Assembly: GCA_013398955.1 (NCBI GenBank)
Contig: VWPU01008529.1
Location: 1 to 64,000 of the forward strand
Reading direction: 5' to 3'
DNA from: Callaeas wilsoni
Lineage: Eukaryota; Chordata; Aves; Passeriformes; Callaeidae
DNA length: 64,000 bases
Shown: positions 10,516 through 23,107 of the stretch, in pieces
How the letters are laid out: each line of letters starts with the position of its first letter
How positions within the stretch are numbered: the stretch's first letter is position 1
Position numbers and translations under genes: made by a program
Notes under the pieces: generated by a model
The model's database searches: none
Seen by the model: the letters and a program-made list of their open reading frames with translations, nothing else
What the model was told of the DNA's origin: nothing

Positions 10516-10781
10516 TGGCTGGTGGGTGAAAAAAATCTTGGACCTGATGCAGAATGATCAGGAATGAATTGTTCACAAGATACTGTGTCAGGTAAAGAAA
10601 GGGCTATTGGTGCTGTCAAGCCCACACGATGCGAACAAATACTGAAGCAGCGAACTGTGTTTGATCATCACATCAAACTCAGAGGAGGGCCTGAAAATGA
10701 GGACTGGGGACTGGACTTGTTTATGGGAAATGCAATAAAATTTGTGTGGAGGACAGCAAAAGGGATAGTATTGACTTTGAG
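10516..10781 (+). other. Exon-like segment (putative, 266 nt)
   Basis: Upstream, CCCTTTTTGTCTGTTCTAAT supplies a pyrimidine tract and a branch-point-like TCTAAT before ACACAG (AG at 10514-10515). Downstream there is a strong donor, TTTGAG then GTAAGC (GT at 10782-10783). The frame that is open across most of it, from an ATG at 10564, gives about 73 residues including the stretch GLDLFMGNAIKFVW. That frame meets a stop at 10555 just upstream, so a coding exon would have to begin inside. No domain is recognised. It could be a noncoding exon, an initiator exon or a chance pairing. Confidence 0.3.
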
Positions 10782-12572
10782 GTAAGCTGAAAAATTGCAA
10801 CTGTGACAAGTAAGTTGAGTTGGGAAATTGTTATGGGGCTTTTTAATATTATTTGCAAGTGTACTTCTGGCATCATTCAAGAAATTACTAATTTTGTCTT
10901 TGCTTCACCTACTGTTTCGCTGAAGAAGTGCTCTGTAAATCTGAATTTAAGGGGTTCAGCTTAATGTCTTTAGCCACCTGCATCTGACTAGACTTTTGTA
11001 TTTCATCGGTACAGAGAAACAGGTGTTTCTGGATGCACAACACATAGTAAGGTAGATAGTCAAAAGTCTCTGAAGATAAATTGTGTTCTGTAAATGCCTG
11101 TTGCTCTCTGACTCTCTGTATTATTAGATCAAGTGTAGGTGTCAGAGTTCTAAGTATTTCATATTGCATGGAGTGAATGACTGAAGCATTCACGAATTTT
11201 GGAAGCTTGAAGAAAGGATGGACATTAGTTATTGAAATATTGTGATGAGAAACTGAATCTCAGAAACTGGAATGTTTTTTCAGTTGCCCTACTTCTGTGT
11301 AGAGATGGCAGGTAGAGAAGCTAGTGTCAGAAGCGATGGAAAGCTGTGAGTCTTCAGCTGCTAAGGGAGAAAGGCTTGTCTTTCTCTTTGATCAATGTAA
11401 CACATCATCTAGTTCCTCCTTGACTTGCATGTGTGCATGTAACTGTGACACGTTACCACCTTGCATCTTCTCTGGGCTGGAAAGGGAAATCGAATATAGT
11501 AAGAATATTGTTAATTCACTTCAGGAGTACTTGGGAAATCTCACAGATATTTATGTGTAATTGAGAGAACACAATAACAACATAGTAATTGAGAAACCTA
11601 GTTCTTCATTGAGACAACTGGTTCCTAGTCTTTGCCTTTGTCCTCTGGCATTTCCAGCTGGAGGTGTTGGTGGTGTTTTTGCAGATGGAAATGTGTTCTA
11701 CTTATAGAGATGTTTCCATCTACTCTTTATTACTTTATTGCAGATTTGCTAAGGTGAAATTCCATCACTTCCTAGCACTAACAGGATAACAGAAGAACAT
11801 TTTTTTTTTTCGAAGGAGTTGTGAATAAGTGGAGCATGTTGTTAAAGTTCTTATTATTCTGATTGGATAGAATATGTTAAAACATTGGTAATTCAATATT
11901 CTTTGAATATCCCACTTGTAGACTGAATTTAAAACCAGGAGTTTGGTCCCTGTAAATTCCCTTGAACAGGGAAGGAGAGGCTCTCTGAGAAGGTTATGGA
12001 TTACTGTATTAAGTAAGAAATGTGCTTGGGTTAACTATTTTAATAAGCTTATTAATAGCACATACAAGTTACCTATATTTGATTAACTAAATATGCTGCT
12101 AAGAATGGCTCTGTAAATAAACCCCATTTTTAATAACTTTAGTGTCCCAGTGGCTTTAAATGCAGTTCCCAATTTGAAAATACAATGACTAATTAAATGA
12201 GTAACTTTTAAAAAGCTTATCACCCATGATTTATCCAATCAGCTTGCTTAGAATTATATGCAATACAGGAATTCTTCCTAACAGGCAGATGTAAAAATCT
12301 TAGCCTTTTTAAGGCTCAAACCGAGTATCTTTGGCTTGTCAGTTTTTTGGTGGAGTTCCTAGAAGGTGGTAAGCATACTAAGAAGCAAGCATCCTTTCCC
12401 CTTCAGAATGGGAAAGCCTCTCCTCTGTACATCTGCTCACATCTCTGCTGTCTCTGTTTTGCATGGAATCTGTCTAGCTGCTGCAGTTAACTCCCTTTTT
12501 TGACTGTTTATAGTGTGGTAGGGTTGGGCAGATATTTATTGTTGTGTTAAGGAGCAAGGTTGCTTTTTTGTC

Positions 12573-12604
12573 ATATCTTTATTTAGAGATATCTTTATTT
12601 AGAG
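12573..12604. repeat. Perfect 16-bp tandem duplication
   Basis: ATATCTTTATTTAGAG occurs at 12573-12588 and immediately again at 12589-12604. It is a simple local duplication in AT-rich DNA. Confidence 0.95.
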
Positions 12605-15515
12605 GAATGTCTTCTAAGGGTGGAATTGTTGCGTACAGATTTCTAGCTGGTCTGTTTGCACCTGATTTCTCCCCAGCACTGATTCAACTGGAGTCACAAA
12701 GGGAAACTCCTTTCCTCCTGCTGTCTCCTTCTGTATTTATGGTCACAGTAGTTTTCTTCCATGCTGCACAAGGTGGAGTGACTTCTCTCCCCAGTACTTA
12801 CAAGATAATTTAATTTTTAAAAAAGTGCCTCCAGATATGAGATACCCCACTACATGTTTTAGTGCTTCAAAAGGCAATGATTAAGCAGGGCATTTGTAAG
12901 AGAAAACAGAGATTTCATATGGGCTTATCTTTCTGTGGTGTCTCAGTCCTATGAGTTCAGTGTTCCCCCATACTGGTCAGCATTCCTCTTAATCCTGTCA
13001 GCACAAGCCCTCCTTGGTGCTATTGCTAACTCTCTCCTTTTTTCCTCAGCTTCCTGGATTTTTTTATACAAGAGACAAATATTAAGGGAATTATTTTTTC
13101 TTGACAAATTTCTGGTGGAAAAAACCCCATGATGTGGGAATAGTTCCAAAAAGCAGAACTTTCAGAAAATCAGTTAGTTTTGCTGATCTTCGTTCTTTTC
13201 TGGAGCTGCTTTTGCTGTCCTTGAGGAGGTCAGAGAAGGGAAAGGCTGCACATTTCACATCTGCTGCACTGACAAGCAACCAAATGTACCTTTTGGCTAG
13301 TGGCTGGCATTTTGGCAGTGCAAAGCTTCCAACTCCCACCCTTTTACAATCAGATGGGATGAATAGCAGAGCTGTGCTATATTGGCAGTTGGCATACGGG
13401 CTAAGTACATGAGCTGCATATGAGTCTATTCATCTGAAGTTATCCTTTTAGATCACTGCTTAGTTTTCTAGCATAATCTTCTTGGAAAAGAGCTTGGCAC
13501 ATGTCTCCTTTTCTCTTGGCACATGGCTGTTTTTTGTTTTTTCTTTCTTTCTCCACCCCCAGTAATTTCCTGATGTGCAGTAGTTATCCTAAGCAGCAGT
13601 ACTAGTATCTGAAAATGAATGGACATAATGCAATCTGGAGAAATGTCATGTCCTTCTGCTGTGGATTCTGAGTGATACAAGCTGTGGAGGGGTGTGTGTA
13701 GTGGGCATGCTATAAATTAAACATTCTCTTTGCTTCAGGCATGGATAAAAGAAGGGTACTCCCACACTTTCTCATTCTTTCTCATCCTTTTTAGGCATCT
13801 GAGAATGGAATAAGCCAGTCATAAAAAGCAGGGCCAGGTCAGGGTAGATAAGTACCTTCCCCTGTCATAAAATTCAGAGCAGCATTTAAATCCCTGCCTC
13901 CCCTAACACACCTCTAGAGAATCACCCAATCACTTGTAATTACTTGCTTAAAAGAGCATGGGAACAGCTGAATTTCCCTGCATTAAGGTAGCTCTTTGTT
14001 ATATTTCTGCCCTTTTCTGGACCAAAAAAAGCGTCAAACTCCAATTCATGATTTTAGTCTTTATGATGTGTTGGTTGTGGGCAGCTAAGCTCTCTAAAAA
14101 ACAGGAGGGGGAGTAGAGACAGTCAGTTAAAAGTCCTATTCATATAACAGGTTTTCCATCCTTTTACCTTGTCCTCTGTATTTGGTTCATCCCCCTCATT
14201 TTACCTTGTTTTAAATTATGACTGCTTTTGGGGGCAGGAGCTGTTTCTTTACTATAGGTGTGCTGCATTTGGCATCATAGAGTCCTCCTCTGGCTGGAGC
14301 CATTACTTGCCACAGTATTACAAAGATATGCTTGGAGGGCAGGGGAAATGCATCCTGCAAGGCAAAGAGGGCTGCGAATTTATGTAATTTCAGCAGCATC
14401 TTGGAATACAGGAGCACATCTTTGGTGCTAATGGAGTAGACAAAAGGCTTATAGCTTCTCTTAGTTCTTCCCTTGGATCATCCATGAGTGGAAATTATGC
14501 TCCAACTGGAGGAAAATGACCAAACAAAAAACCATCCCACCAAAACACTGCTTACAGCCTGAGGCTTGAGGTCTTGTGTAGCGCGTTCTGCTGAAGGCTT
14601 AGTAAAAGTGAACTCAGGAGAAGGAAAATTGCTGCTGGATTGTCTAGTCTGAATGTATGCTGTGAGCCTGGTGTTCGGTCTTCACCTCTACTGCACCATT
14701 CCATGTAAATAATGAAGCCATTTCAGGGCCTGGGAGCAGCTTAGGAGCATTAGCATGAGAGTTTGATTTTGACAGTTTTGAGGCTTGCCCATTGAATTTC
14801 ATTCTTAAAGGCTCCTTTTGAGCTGCTGGAGGTCTTGCACGTGAATGGCCCCTTATTCCCTAGTCTGGTGCTGATCAGTGTCACAGAAGACACAAATCCC
14901 AGTTTTCCCTTTGTGACCTTCGTCACGTAGTCGCTGTCTTAATGGGCTGTAGAAACAGCAGTACTAGTTCTCTTGCATGTCTCCTGTATTGGCACTTTAT
15001 CCTGATCCGGGGTTTTAACATGTATAGGTATTATATCTGAAATGGTGTTGATCAAGGTGTTCTGTAATAAAAATAACAACAGAGACTACAGAGTTTGTGG
15101 GCTTCTCTCTCCCTCACTTCTGTTTCTACCAATGGCTAAATCGACTATGGCAGCTGTTGCTTTGGCTGCAGGCTTTTCCATTTCGTACTGAAGACTGACA
15201 CATGTGGCGAGGTTGCTTATCTGTTGAGGGATGGGTGGGCGATAGGACAGGGCAATTTCTCAGTAAATGGTGATGTGTGTGCAGGACTGACAGCTTTGAT
15301 GTGTTTCCCTGTGGGGTAGAGTGCTGCCATGGAGGATGAAAGCCTGGTATCTTTGGCATTTGGCTAAAAGCAAAGCAGCTCAAGGGTATGCGAAAGAGCA
15401 GAGAGGCATTCTCCATGGACTATTGTCTTGTTCCTAAAGCAGCTGGAAAATGAAGGCTGTATGTAAATGTAACAGCCTGCATATTTCATATTGGGGCCTG
15501 TAAAAATGTGCCCTG

Positions 15516-15861
15516 TGTTGTGGTTTAAGCCCAGCCAGCAACCAAGTAACATGCATCTGCTCGCTCAGGGAGAGGGATCAGGGAGAGGAAGTGGGAACGT
15601 GTTTGGAGTGATGGTGTTTGTCTTCCCAAGTAACTGTTACGTGTGAATGGGCCCTGCCCTCCTGGAGATGGCTGAACACCCGTGGGAAGCAGTGAATTCA
15701 TTCCTTGCTTTGCTCATGTGTATGGCTTTTGCTTTCCCTATTATACTGTCTGTATCTCAATTTACAAGTTTTTTGCTTTTACCCTTTTGATTCGCTCCCT
15801 GGCTCTGCTGGTGGGAGAGTGAATGTGGGGCTGGGTGGCTGCCTGGGTTTAAACCATGACA
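15516..15861 (+). mobile_element. ERVL-type solo LTR with target-site duplication
   Basis: The 346-bp element opens with TGTTGTGGTTTAAGCCCAGC and closes with GGGTTTAAACCATGACA. These nearly complementary ends are typical of an ERVL LTR family abundant in birds. It is flanked by CCCTG at 15511-15515 and CCTTG at 15862-15866, a 5-bp target-site duplication with one mismatch, which supports these exact borders. No gag, pol or env lies next to it, so it is a solo LTR left by recombination. Naming the family would need a repeat-library search. Confidence 0.9.
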
Positions 15862-18245
15862 CCTTGTCCAGAGCAAGGATCCAGTCTGACAGAGTATTCA
15901 TGGTACTGAATACACCATACTGGCAGCATGGAACAGTCTGTCATAGCAGTCTGGAGCCTCCCTGTACCTCCCCTCTGAAAGCTGCACTCAGGTTGTAATT
16001 GGCAAGATCTTGAGGATGCTCAGGTGATCACTTGAATGCAGAAACCTTGGATGCTGCAGATGGGGTGATGATTTAAGTGACTTGTTCTTCTTATTTTAAC
16101 TGGTGGAGTTCCTTCCAGGAGAGTTTCTAAGGTAAAGGCTTAAGTGGCCATTAACAAGTGGTATTACTTCCCATCACTGTGTGCAACCAGGATTATCTCC
16201 AGTATCTGGCTCTTTTCCAGCAGTAGACTGTTTCCTTACCTCACCTACCTTTGTGGTTTCCTTTGTACTATCTACAGTGTGGAGTTACATTTCTGCTGTT
16301 AAATCTCTTCAGTGTTTTACTCTGGAGAAGACTGCATTCTAGTGGTGATGCCAGAAGGAAGGAAATTATTCTTGTGCTTGATTTACCTGTCAGTTGAAAG
16401 CTGTGAAGGGCTTTGTTTGTCTGTAGTATGTCATGACACTCCATGATAGGCATACTGTCTTCCTTGACAGAGGTGCTAAGTTTGCAGTATGAATTATTTT
16501 TATTGCCTGTCCACACAACTGAGATGGGCAGGTAGTGTATGATGACACTGTTTTTGAGAGTGTGGGGTTTGTTTTGTTTGGTTTGGTTTTTTATTTTGCT
16601 TTTTTTTGTTTATTTTTTTTAAAATGCTGGCAGCTTCCTCTATCTGAAGCATCAGTTATGGTCTCTGTGTTTGCACACCTGGATCAAATTGCTGCCCTCC
16701 CATGTTTTCTCTGGGACTATATACAAAGCTCTGATACCTGTGACTGAAACACTGCTGCCTCCTTGATGTTGTTTTTCTACATCCCTTCCAAGTAGACTAA
16801 AGATAATTTTTTTTCTATCACATCCCAGTTCTTTGCTTTTCATCAGCTTATGATGATACCCTCCCAAAAATCATGTGATACTTCAGCGGCAAAGCCATTT
16901 CCTAGCTCTTTGATAAGAGGAAATGTTGATGGAATTAAGAGACAGGATTGTTTTTGGAGATGAAAACAGGATATGCAAAGTTGTGCTGCTTCAGCCTGGT
17001 ATCTGGTGTGCATTTTTTCTTTTATACAATTCCATGATTTTACTTCCTTGAGTGTCAGGCAAGGTGCAACCTAAAATGTGTAGAAAAATTTGATTCCACT
17101 TTGCATTGAATATCAGCAAAAGGTAGTAAAGTGATAGTTCTGGGTACCCATTTTTCTTCAGTGGGAAAGATTAAAAATTAAGCTGTCAGATAATTTTACA
17201 TAATATGGATGTGGCAAGATGTGCCTATTCTCAGGAGAGCTGAGGTTTTGTGGGTTTCAGCAGGTGAACGAGCTGTTAACCACAACACAAAAGCTTATTC
17301 TGAACCACCTGGTCTTTCCTTTAAGGTGATCCTACTTCCTCAGCTTTCAGGAATATTTTTGTCCATGGCCAGTGTAATTTGGCCATACAGGGAGGATGTG
17401 TATGCTGAGCCTCGACAAGAGTTGTACTGGGGACTTTGGTCAGTGCTGAGCTCTTTGGTAATCTCAGCCAGGTACCTGCGCTCTCGAATGACTGCTGGAG
17501 CACAGCTAGAATTAGTCACTGCGACTAAACTGCTGTGTGTTTAATATTGATCTCCCTGCACCTGCAGAACCAATAGCTCAAGCCTTTGCTGACAAAGCAT
17601 TTCAGGGCAGGAATGGGAAGATGGCTGCAACACAGAGGCTGTGGCTGATTTATAAGTGCTGATTTATTGAGCTACATGCATAGTAGGAATTCATAAGGTG
17701 CAGAACACAAGGTGTGCGTTACTGGATGAGGAGCTAGCCTGAAGACAGGGATTGGAAATGTCTCCAGCATGTAGCATTTGAAACACTTGTGTAAATCGGT
17801 ATGTTACCTGTCAGCCAAATGTTATTGATCTCAGTATCAGGAGTGAGACCACAGGTCATTTGGCTTTAAACTTGAAAACTAGGCATCTGAGTTATTTTGC
17901 ATTATTACTTGTGAAGCAGTGACAAATTGCAGAGTGACCAACTGAAGCAAATGCTAACAAACAGAAATGTGTAGAAGCTTAAATGAATTAAATGGCATCC
18001 TGTGGAACCTGCAAGTTATGTAGAGAGATGTGAATGCAGATGAAGATCTGAAGTATTCTACTACAGTATTAAACCACACAAAGTAATAAGTGCCATTAAA
18101 GAGTTCATGGGGAATTTATGCCAAAGGTGGGAACTTCTGGTTGTTCTTTCTTGTTCCTTGGCTTACATTATAAAATACTCCACCCTATCAAAAAGAAAAG
18201 GTTTCTATTGGTATGACTTCTCTTCGGGTTTTGATTCTGTATCAG

Positions 18246-18294
18246 CCATTCTTAAAAGCCATAACAGAGATCTCATTTATGATGCCATGGAAAC
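18246..18294 (+). other. Exon-like segment (putative, 49 nt)
   Basis: A moderately pyrimidine-rich run ending TTCTGTATCAG (AG at 18244-18245) is followed by a segment ending GGAAAC and a donor GTAAGG (GT at 18295-18296). Two of three frames are open; one reads ILKSHNRDLIYDAMET. The evidence is only local splice-site shape. Confidence 0.15.
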
Positions 18295-19081
18295 GTAAGG
18301 CATTACTAACCTTTTGATTCCAGGGTCTCTAATCTTTCTAGAGCTGGAGTAGCTAATTTTACCTATTAAATTACAAATTAAATATAAAACCAAGAAGGGG
18401 AAAAAGAATTCTGAAAGTGGAACAAGTTACTACAGTACCTCTTTCTCCCTGCAAAAAATGGTTGTACTCCTTTTCTATTGTCCTCATGGATATTCAAAGA
18501 AACTAAACTTGGTAAAAACTGTGCAAGGCAGTTGTTGTCGGGGAACTGTTGTTATCCTAACATGGAGTAAAGATCTTCAGGGTACATAAATGACTTTGCA
18601 ACAGACCAGGTGATTTCCTGAAGCGTCCTTGGTCTTTGTTCAAAATGCAGTTATAACCCTTGTCTTTCAGGAAACCCACAGAGAAATGCTTATTGCAGTG
18701 TGTGACAGGATTTATAAACTGTAACACAGAATCAGTGTTCTAAAATCTCAGTCTTCATATCTGCTTAAAGTTTTCCACAGATTTATGTCTCATACATAAC
18801 TTGAGCCAGGCCTTTTTATTTCTTGGAGACCTTGGGTAAAAGGTGAATGATCTAGTAAGAAGAAAGTGATTGTTCTTTAAGTAAAAAAAGCAACAGCGAG
18901 GCAAATCTGAGCTGTAGAATGCACACATAATCCTTGCCAGAAATATTGCAATCTCTAATTGAGAAGCAGCTAGTCTGCAGCCAAGCTGGCTCTGGAGGAA
19001 AGATGAAAGTGTTTGATCTCAGCTGTGTTACCACCTGTATCATGCCAGGGAAGTTAAATGCACTGAAAGAGCTCCACTTAC

Positions 19082-19124
19082 CATTGATTTTATTTCTCCA
19101 AATGAAGAATGTGTTGATAAATGG
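19082..19124 (-). other. Exon-like segment on minus strand (putative, 43 nt)
   Basis: On the minus strand, ACCTCATTTCATCAG (AG at 19125-19126) precedes the segment. It ends CAATG and is followed by the consensus donor GTAAGTGG (GT at 19080-19081). It is too short to judge coding. It shows how often splice-like pairs appear here on either strand. Confidence 0.12.
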
Positions 19125-19611
19125 CTGATGAAATGAGGTAGCAGTGGGTAAATGGGCACCCTACCACAGTATCTTTTTTTTGTGCTGGAGCAATAACCCT
19201 GGAACCATTAAAACAGATGCTTCTTTGCAGTAATGACAATGCTATGAGAGCGAGTGGTGGGCCAGTTCCTTCCATTTGAGATAATGTGATGGAAATCTGA
19301 GGTACAATAAAATTATTTAGAACCAGGAGAAAAATATAGTGCTTTAAGAGCTCCAGTACTTGCCATAATGTTCCTTCTCTCCGTCGTGCCAGTGTTCATA
19401 TCCGAGAGCCCTCCTTAGATGAAAGGGCTTAGAATGGGAAATATGGTTGTGTTGCACTGGCACGGCAAAGCAGGAAGAAGCTCTGTGCATAGAAGCCACT
19501 GTGAAAAGAGGATGTGTAGTGCTTCCAGCCTTCCCAGAGCAGCTTGAAAAAGGATCAAAATGCCAAAAGAGGCACAAGAGCAGGCTGCCCTAAGAGTCTA
19601 GGGAGTAAGTC

Positions 19612-19990
19612 ATATGAGGAGGGGGGCTGAGGGAGCTGGGGTTGTTTAGTCTGGAGAAAGCTCAGTGATGCTCTTATCACTCTCTGCAACTACCTGAAAG
19701 GAGGTTGCACCAAGATGGGGATTGGCCTCTTCTCCCAGGCAGCCAGTGACAGGACATAGTCTCAAGCTGTGCCAGGAGTGGTTCTGGTTGGATATCGGGA
19801 AGAATTTTTTTGCTGAAAGGGTGGCTAAGCATTGGAATGGACTTCCCAGGGTGGTGGTGGAGTCACCATCCTGGAAGTGTTCAAAAAATGACTGGATATG
19901 ACAGTGCTATGGTTTAGTTGGCATAGTGGTGTTTGGTCAAAGGTTGGACTTGATCTTGGAGGTCTTTTCCAACCTTGATGGTTCTGTGAT
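19612..19990 (+). mobile_element. CR1 LINE, 3' fragment
   Basis: It reads through the CR1 3' landmarks in order: CTTATCACTCTCTGCAACTA and CTGAAAGGAGG near 19673, CTTCTCCCAGGCAGCCAGTG near 19730, TGGTGGAGTCACCATCCTGG near 19857, and GGTCTTTTCCAACCTTGATGG near 19962, ending with one terminal octamer (GTTCTGTG). Roughly 380 bases of the 3' end remain, strongly 5' truncated. It matches the familiar CR1 consensus far better than the copies at 25075 and 55275, so it is probably the younger insertion. It encodes no intact protein. Confidence 0.95.
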
Positions 19991-22900
19991 TTTTATCTGC
20001 TGTCACTGAACATGGAGACAGTATCCCAGTGTGTCCTGGCTATCCATCCTGCCAGTTATCCATTGCCTAGGGTCTTGGGAGTGCCCCACACTGGAGGGAT
20101 TCTTATTAAAGCAGCAGTACCTTCATTCAAAGAGGGACTATTTGAAGCCTTTTTTAATGGAGAGACTGCTTTATTGGAACTTGCTGCTCTTGAATTGATT
20201 CCCTGAGGTCTTTGACTGCAAATACTGTATAGAGTAACCTGATCTGTGACACAGGGATGAAAAGAAAACTGAGGAGACAGAAATCCAGCTGACCTGGCAC
20301 ATGGAAGTTAAGAGCTCAAAGTAATGAATGAGTGACATTGAATTAAATTGAGTTAATCACATTGGGCTGTTCAATGGGATATTATAATCTATAAGAATCA
20401 ATAACCTTAGAACTGTTGTATATCAGCTTAGATGATGTGTAATGACTGACCAGTTTGTTCAATCTGTTCTTATCTAAGGTGTTTGGTATCAAGATAAAAG
20501 GAAATAAACAGAATGTTATATGAGAGGAATAATATATACCAATCCTTAACTCTAGAGTGAGACATGCTTGATTAAAAACTTAATTGTGTCCTAAGTATGT
20601 GAGGTGGCCCAACAGGATTTCCAGGGAAGATAGCACGTACAGATGCTTAAAGTGTCTTCTCTGCATGATTTGGGAGGACTGGGAAAACTCTGGGAACACG
20701 CTAGTTACAAACATCATGTCAAAGTGATGCTATGCTAGAAAATGACCTTCTCTATTAAATGTAGTTCTCCATTAAAAATGCAATTGTGAAATACTATACC
20801 ATTCAGTGTAAGGCCCACTGCGGGAGGAGGGGAGAATGAGGCTAAGACAAGTGTAAAATTACTCTGAAAAGCAGGAAGAGTGTAATAATAAACAAGATCT
20901 TTCCCGTAGCTTGTATCTTGCATTACTATCAGTTCCACTAGCATCTGGATTCAGTGGGGACAACTTTGTCATTGCAGGCATCTTAGATTGTTATTTCTGA
21001 AGTGACCTGCAAGTATTAAGGAACCAACTCTTTTGAATTTAATTCTTTGGCACCTTTTTGAAATGCCAGACTAGGTCTTTCGGTGGCTTGTGCTCTTTCC
21101 TTACAGGCATCTTTAAGATATTTGAATTATTTTTGTGATATACACCCAGAGAGATTGTATACAAAAGTTAGTAATTGCTATTATTTTTCCTGAATAATTC
21201 TGAAGTGGCTATGTTTAAATTTTACCAATTTTTTTAGTTCAGACTGAATTGGTTTGAGTGGTGTGGTGAGTGATGCCTTGGCTAGTACAGGCAACTTGCT
21301 GTGCACAATAGTGCTTTGTTTTATACATCTATCAAAAAAATAACTGGGGTGTTGGAAATGACACATGGATTTCTCTCTGGCAATAAAGTACCTGACTGGC
21401 TGTGTTATATTATAGTGATGGTTGCAGTATAACAACCTTGATAGATAAAACAGTAGCTAACCTTTGGGCTGGGACGTCTAGGTCAGCAGTTTAAAATTGG
21501 AGGCCATCCATATCAGCTTACATTTCCATCCTTGTCATCTAACACTCGGCCTCTGTCGTTCCATGTGCCTGAATGCCTACATGCTACAGAAGTTCCTAGT
21601 TGCCTATTTAATGTATAAATGACATGGTATTTTCTCTGATTTGCTACAATTACTTTGTACTTTTGCTTATGCTCATCTTCTCCTCTGTGAGTCCATATTT
21701 AACATTAACTGCAGTGCAGATCAAATTCATCTCTGTGAAGATGAGCATTTGAACTTGATGGTGAGTGAATGATTGACAAGGTGCAAGTATTTTTGTGTCA
21801 AGGCTGTGACATGTCATTTGTTGAAAAAGCTATTCAACCGAATGCTGTACTCATCTGAAAGCTGGGAGTGAAGAATGTGCCAGATTCTCAAAAGGATGCT
21901 GCTTGATGTCTAGTGGCACCGTTAGTGACATTTTGATGTTAATGAATAAGGGAGCACTTTCTGCTCTAGAAATTATGCTTTTTAAGGTTAGAAGAGGATG
22001 CTTTTGAACTCTCTGCTACACTGTTGCAATCCACATAGCCGTCCAGTTTTGCAGTAGATAATGAAGTTACAGTTTGTGGATTGGTGTTGTCTGTAGTGTT
22101 TGCTGATCACATGGTGTTAAAATTGTATGAAAGACAGCTGAAACAGTTTAAATATCTCTCTGCTAGTTCTTTGCTGCATAAGCACTTGCTGAGGGTGCCG
22201 CAGGGATGTTAGAAGTTTGTTAAAGGGAAAGTGTTGGAGAGGTTGTGCCTCTATTAAATTGTTTTCCACAAGGTGAAGGAAATCTGAAGAATTGCAGAGA
22301 TGACTTGTCCCAAGTTAATGCTGTATTCCCTAGTGTGGAAACCTAAAATGTTGTCAATATTAGGTGTAACTACTCAGCTCTCAGAAGCACTGTTGTTAAT
22401 TAGCAGCTGTTTCCCTGTTTTGGGAGAATATAGGCTGCAAATGAGCAAGTTTTAAGATGTATGTCAAATGAGTTTACTAATCTAAAACTACAGCCTTCCT
22501 AATGCATGGAGCATCTCTTGGATTTTACTTCTGAATGAATCAGCTAGATCAATTGATTCTTCACTAGTGTTTCTTTAGTGGGAGATGAAAAATACTTCAT
22601 ACTATAGGATTTGTAGGCTTTTTTTCCTCTAAGTCTAATATGGACTTATGTATTTTAAAATGGGTCCTTTGCCTAGTGCTACATCTCCTTTTCAGACTCG
22701 TGTTTCTAAATATTGTATAGGAATGACCACAGAAGTCATAAACAAAATCTGTTTAAGAACATATAAAAATCATGTCTTAAGTTATTCTGCAAGGAGTGTT
22801 GTTTCTTCACATGACAATAAATAGATTTTTTTTCTCCCCTAGCACGTAACAGAGTTTTTGAAAAATTAATGATTTTTTTTGAGTGAAGGAGAGGAGGAAA

Positions 22901-23091
22901 GGTCCTCTAGAGACCAGTCTTTACCAGGAGTTGAGGTCTGCTGCCTTGTGGCTCTGGCTGTAGATTTAATCTCACTCATTTCTTACAGGTACTGATGAAT
23001 TGCTGCATCTCTCCCTCTTTGATATTCTAGAGCCACAAGTGGTCTGACTAACAGTAACACCACTGCCTGAAAGATCAGAGCACGGCGCGTG

Positions 23092-23107
23092 TATAGCCAT
23101 GGCTATA
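23092..23107. repeat. Perfect 16-bp palindrome
   Basis: TATAGCCATGGCTATA is self-complementary across all 16 bases. It follows a small CpG cluster (CACGGCGCGTG at 23081-23091). No known factor site is assigned. Confidence 0.9.

Larger units (their letters stand above)
9719..15515. other. Gene-poor unique sequence
   Basis: No protein-coding gene is recognised. Contents are the second copy of the diverged repeat at 10057, a 14-bp palindrome at 10031, an exon-like segment at 10516-10781 and a 16-bp tandem duplication at 12573. Open frames of 60 to 100 codons at 12544-13412 overlap on both strands and lack any family signature. Confidence 0.6.
15867..19611. other. Gene-poor unique sequence
   Basis: No gene is recognised. 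Two short exon-like segments lie at 18246-18294 plus and 19082-19124 minus, and the open frames present are short and unlike known proteins. A T/G-rich low-complexity patch is at 16565-16620. Nothing else stands out. Confidence 0.6.

Noticed and set aside
12935..13412. Dense overlapping frames of 65 to 103 codons on both strands, with a good acceptor at 13048-13049
   Set aside because: Frames overlap in opposite directions, no donor follows at a sensible distance, and no protein resemblance is recognised.
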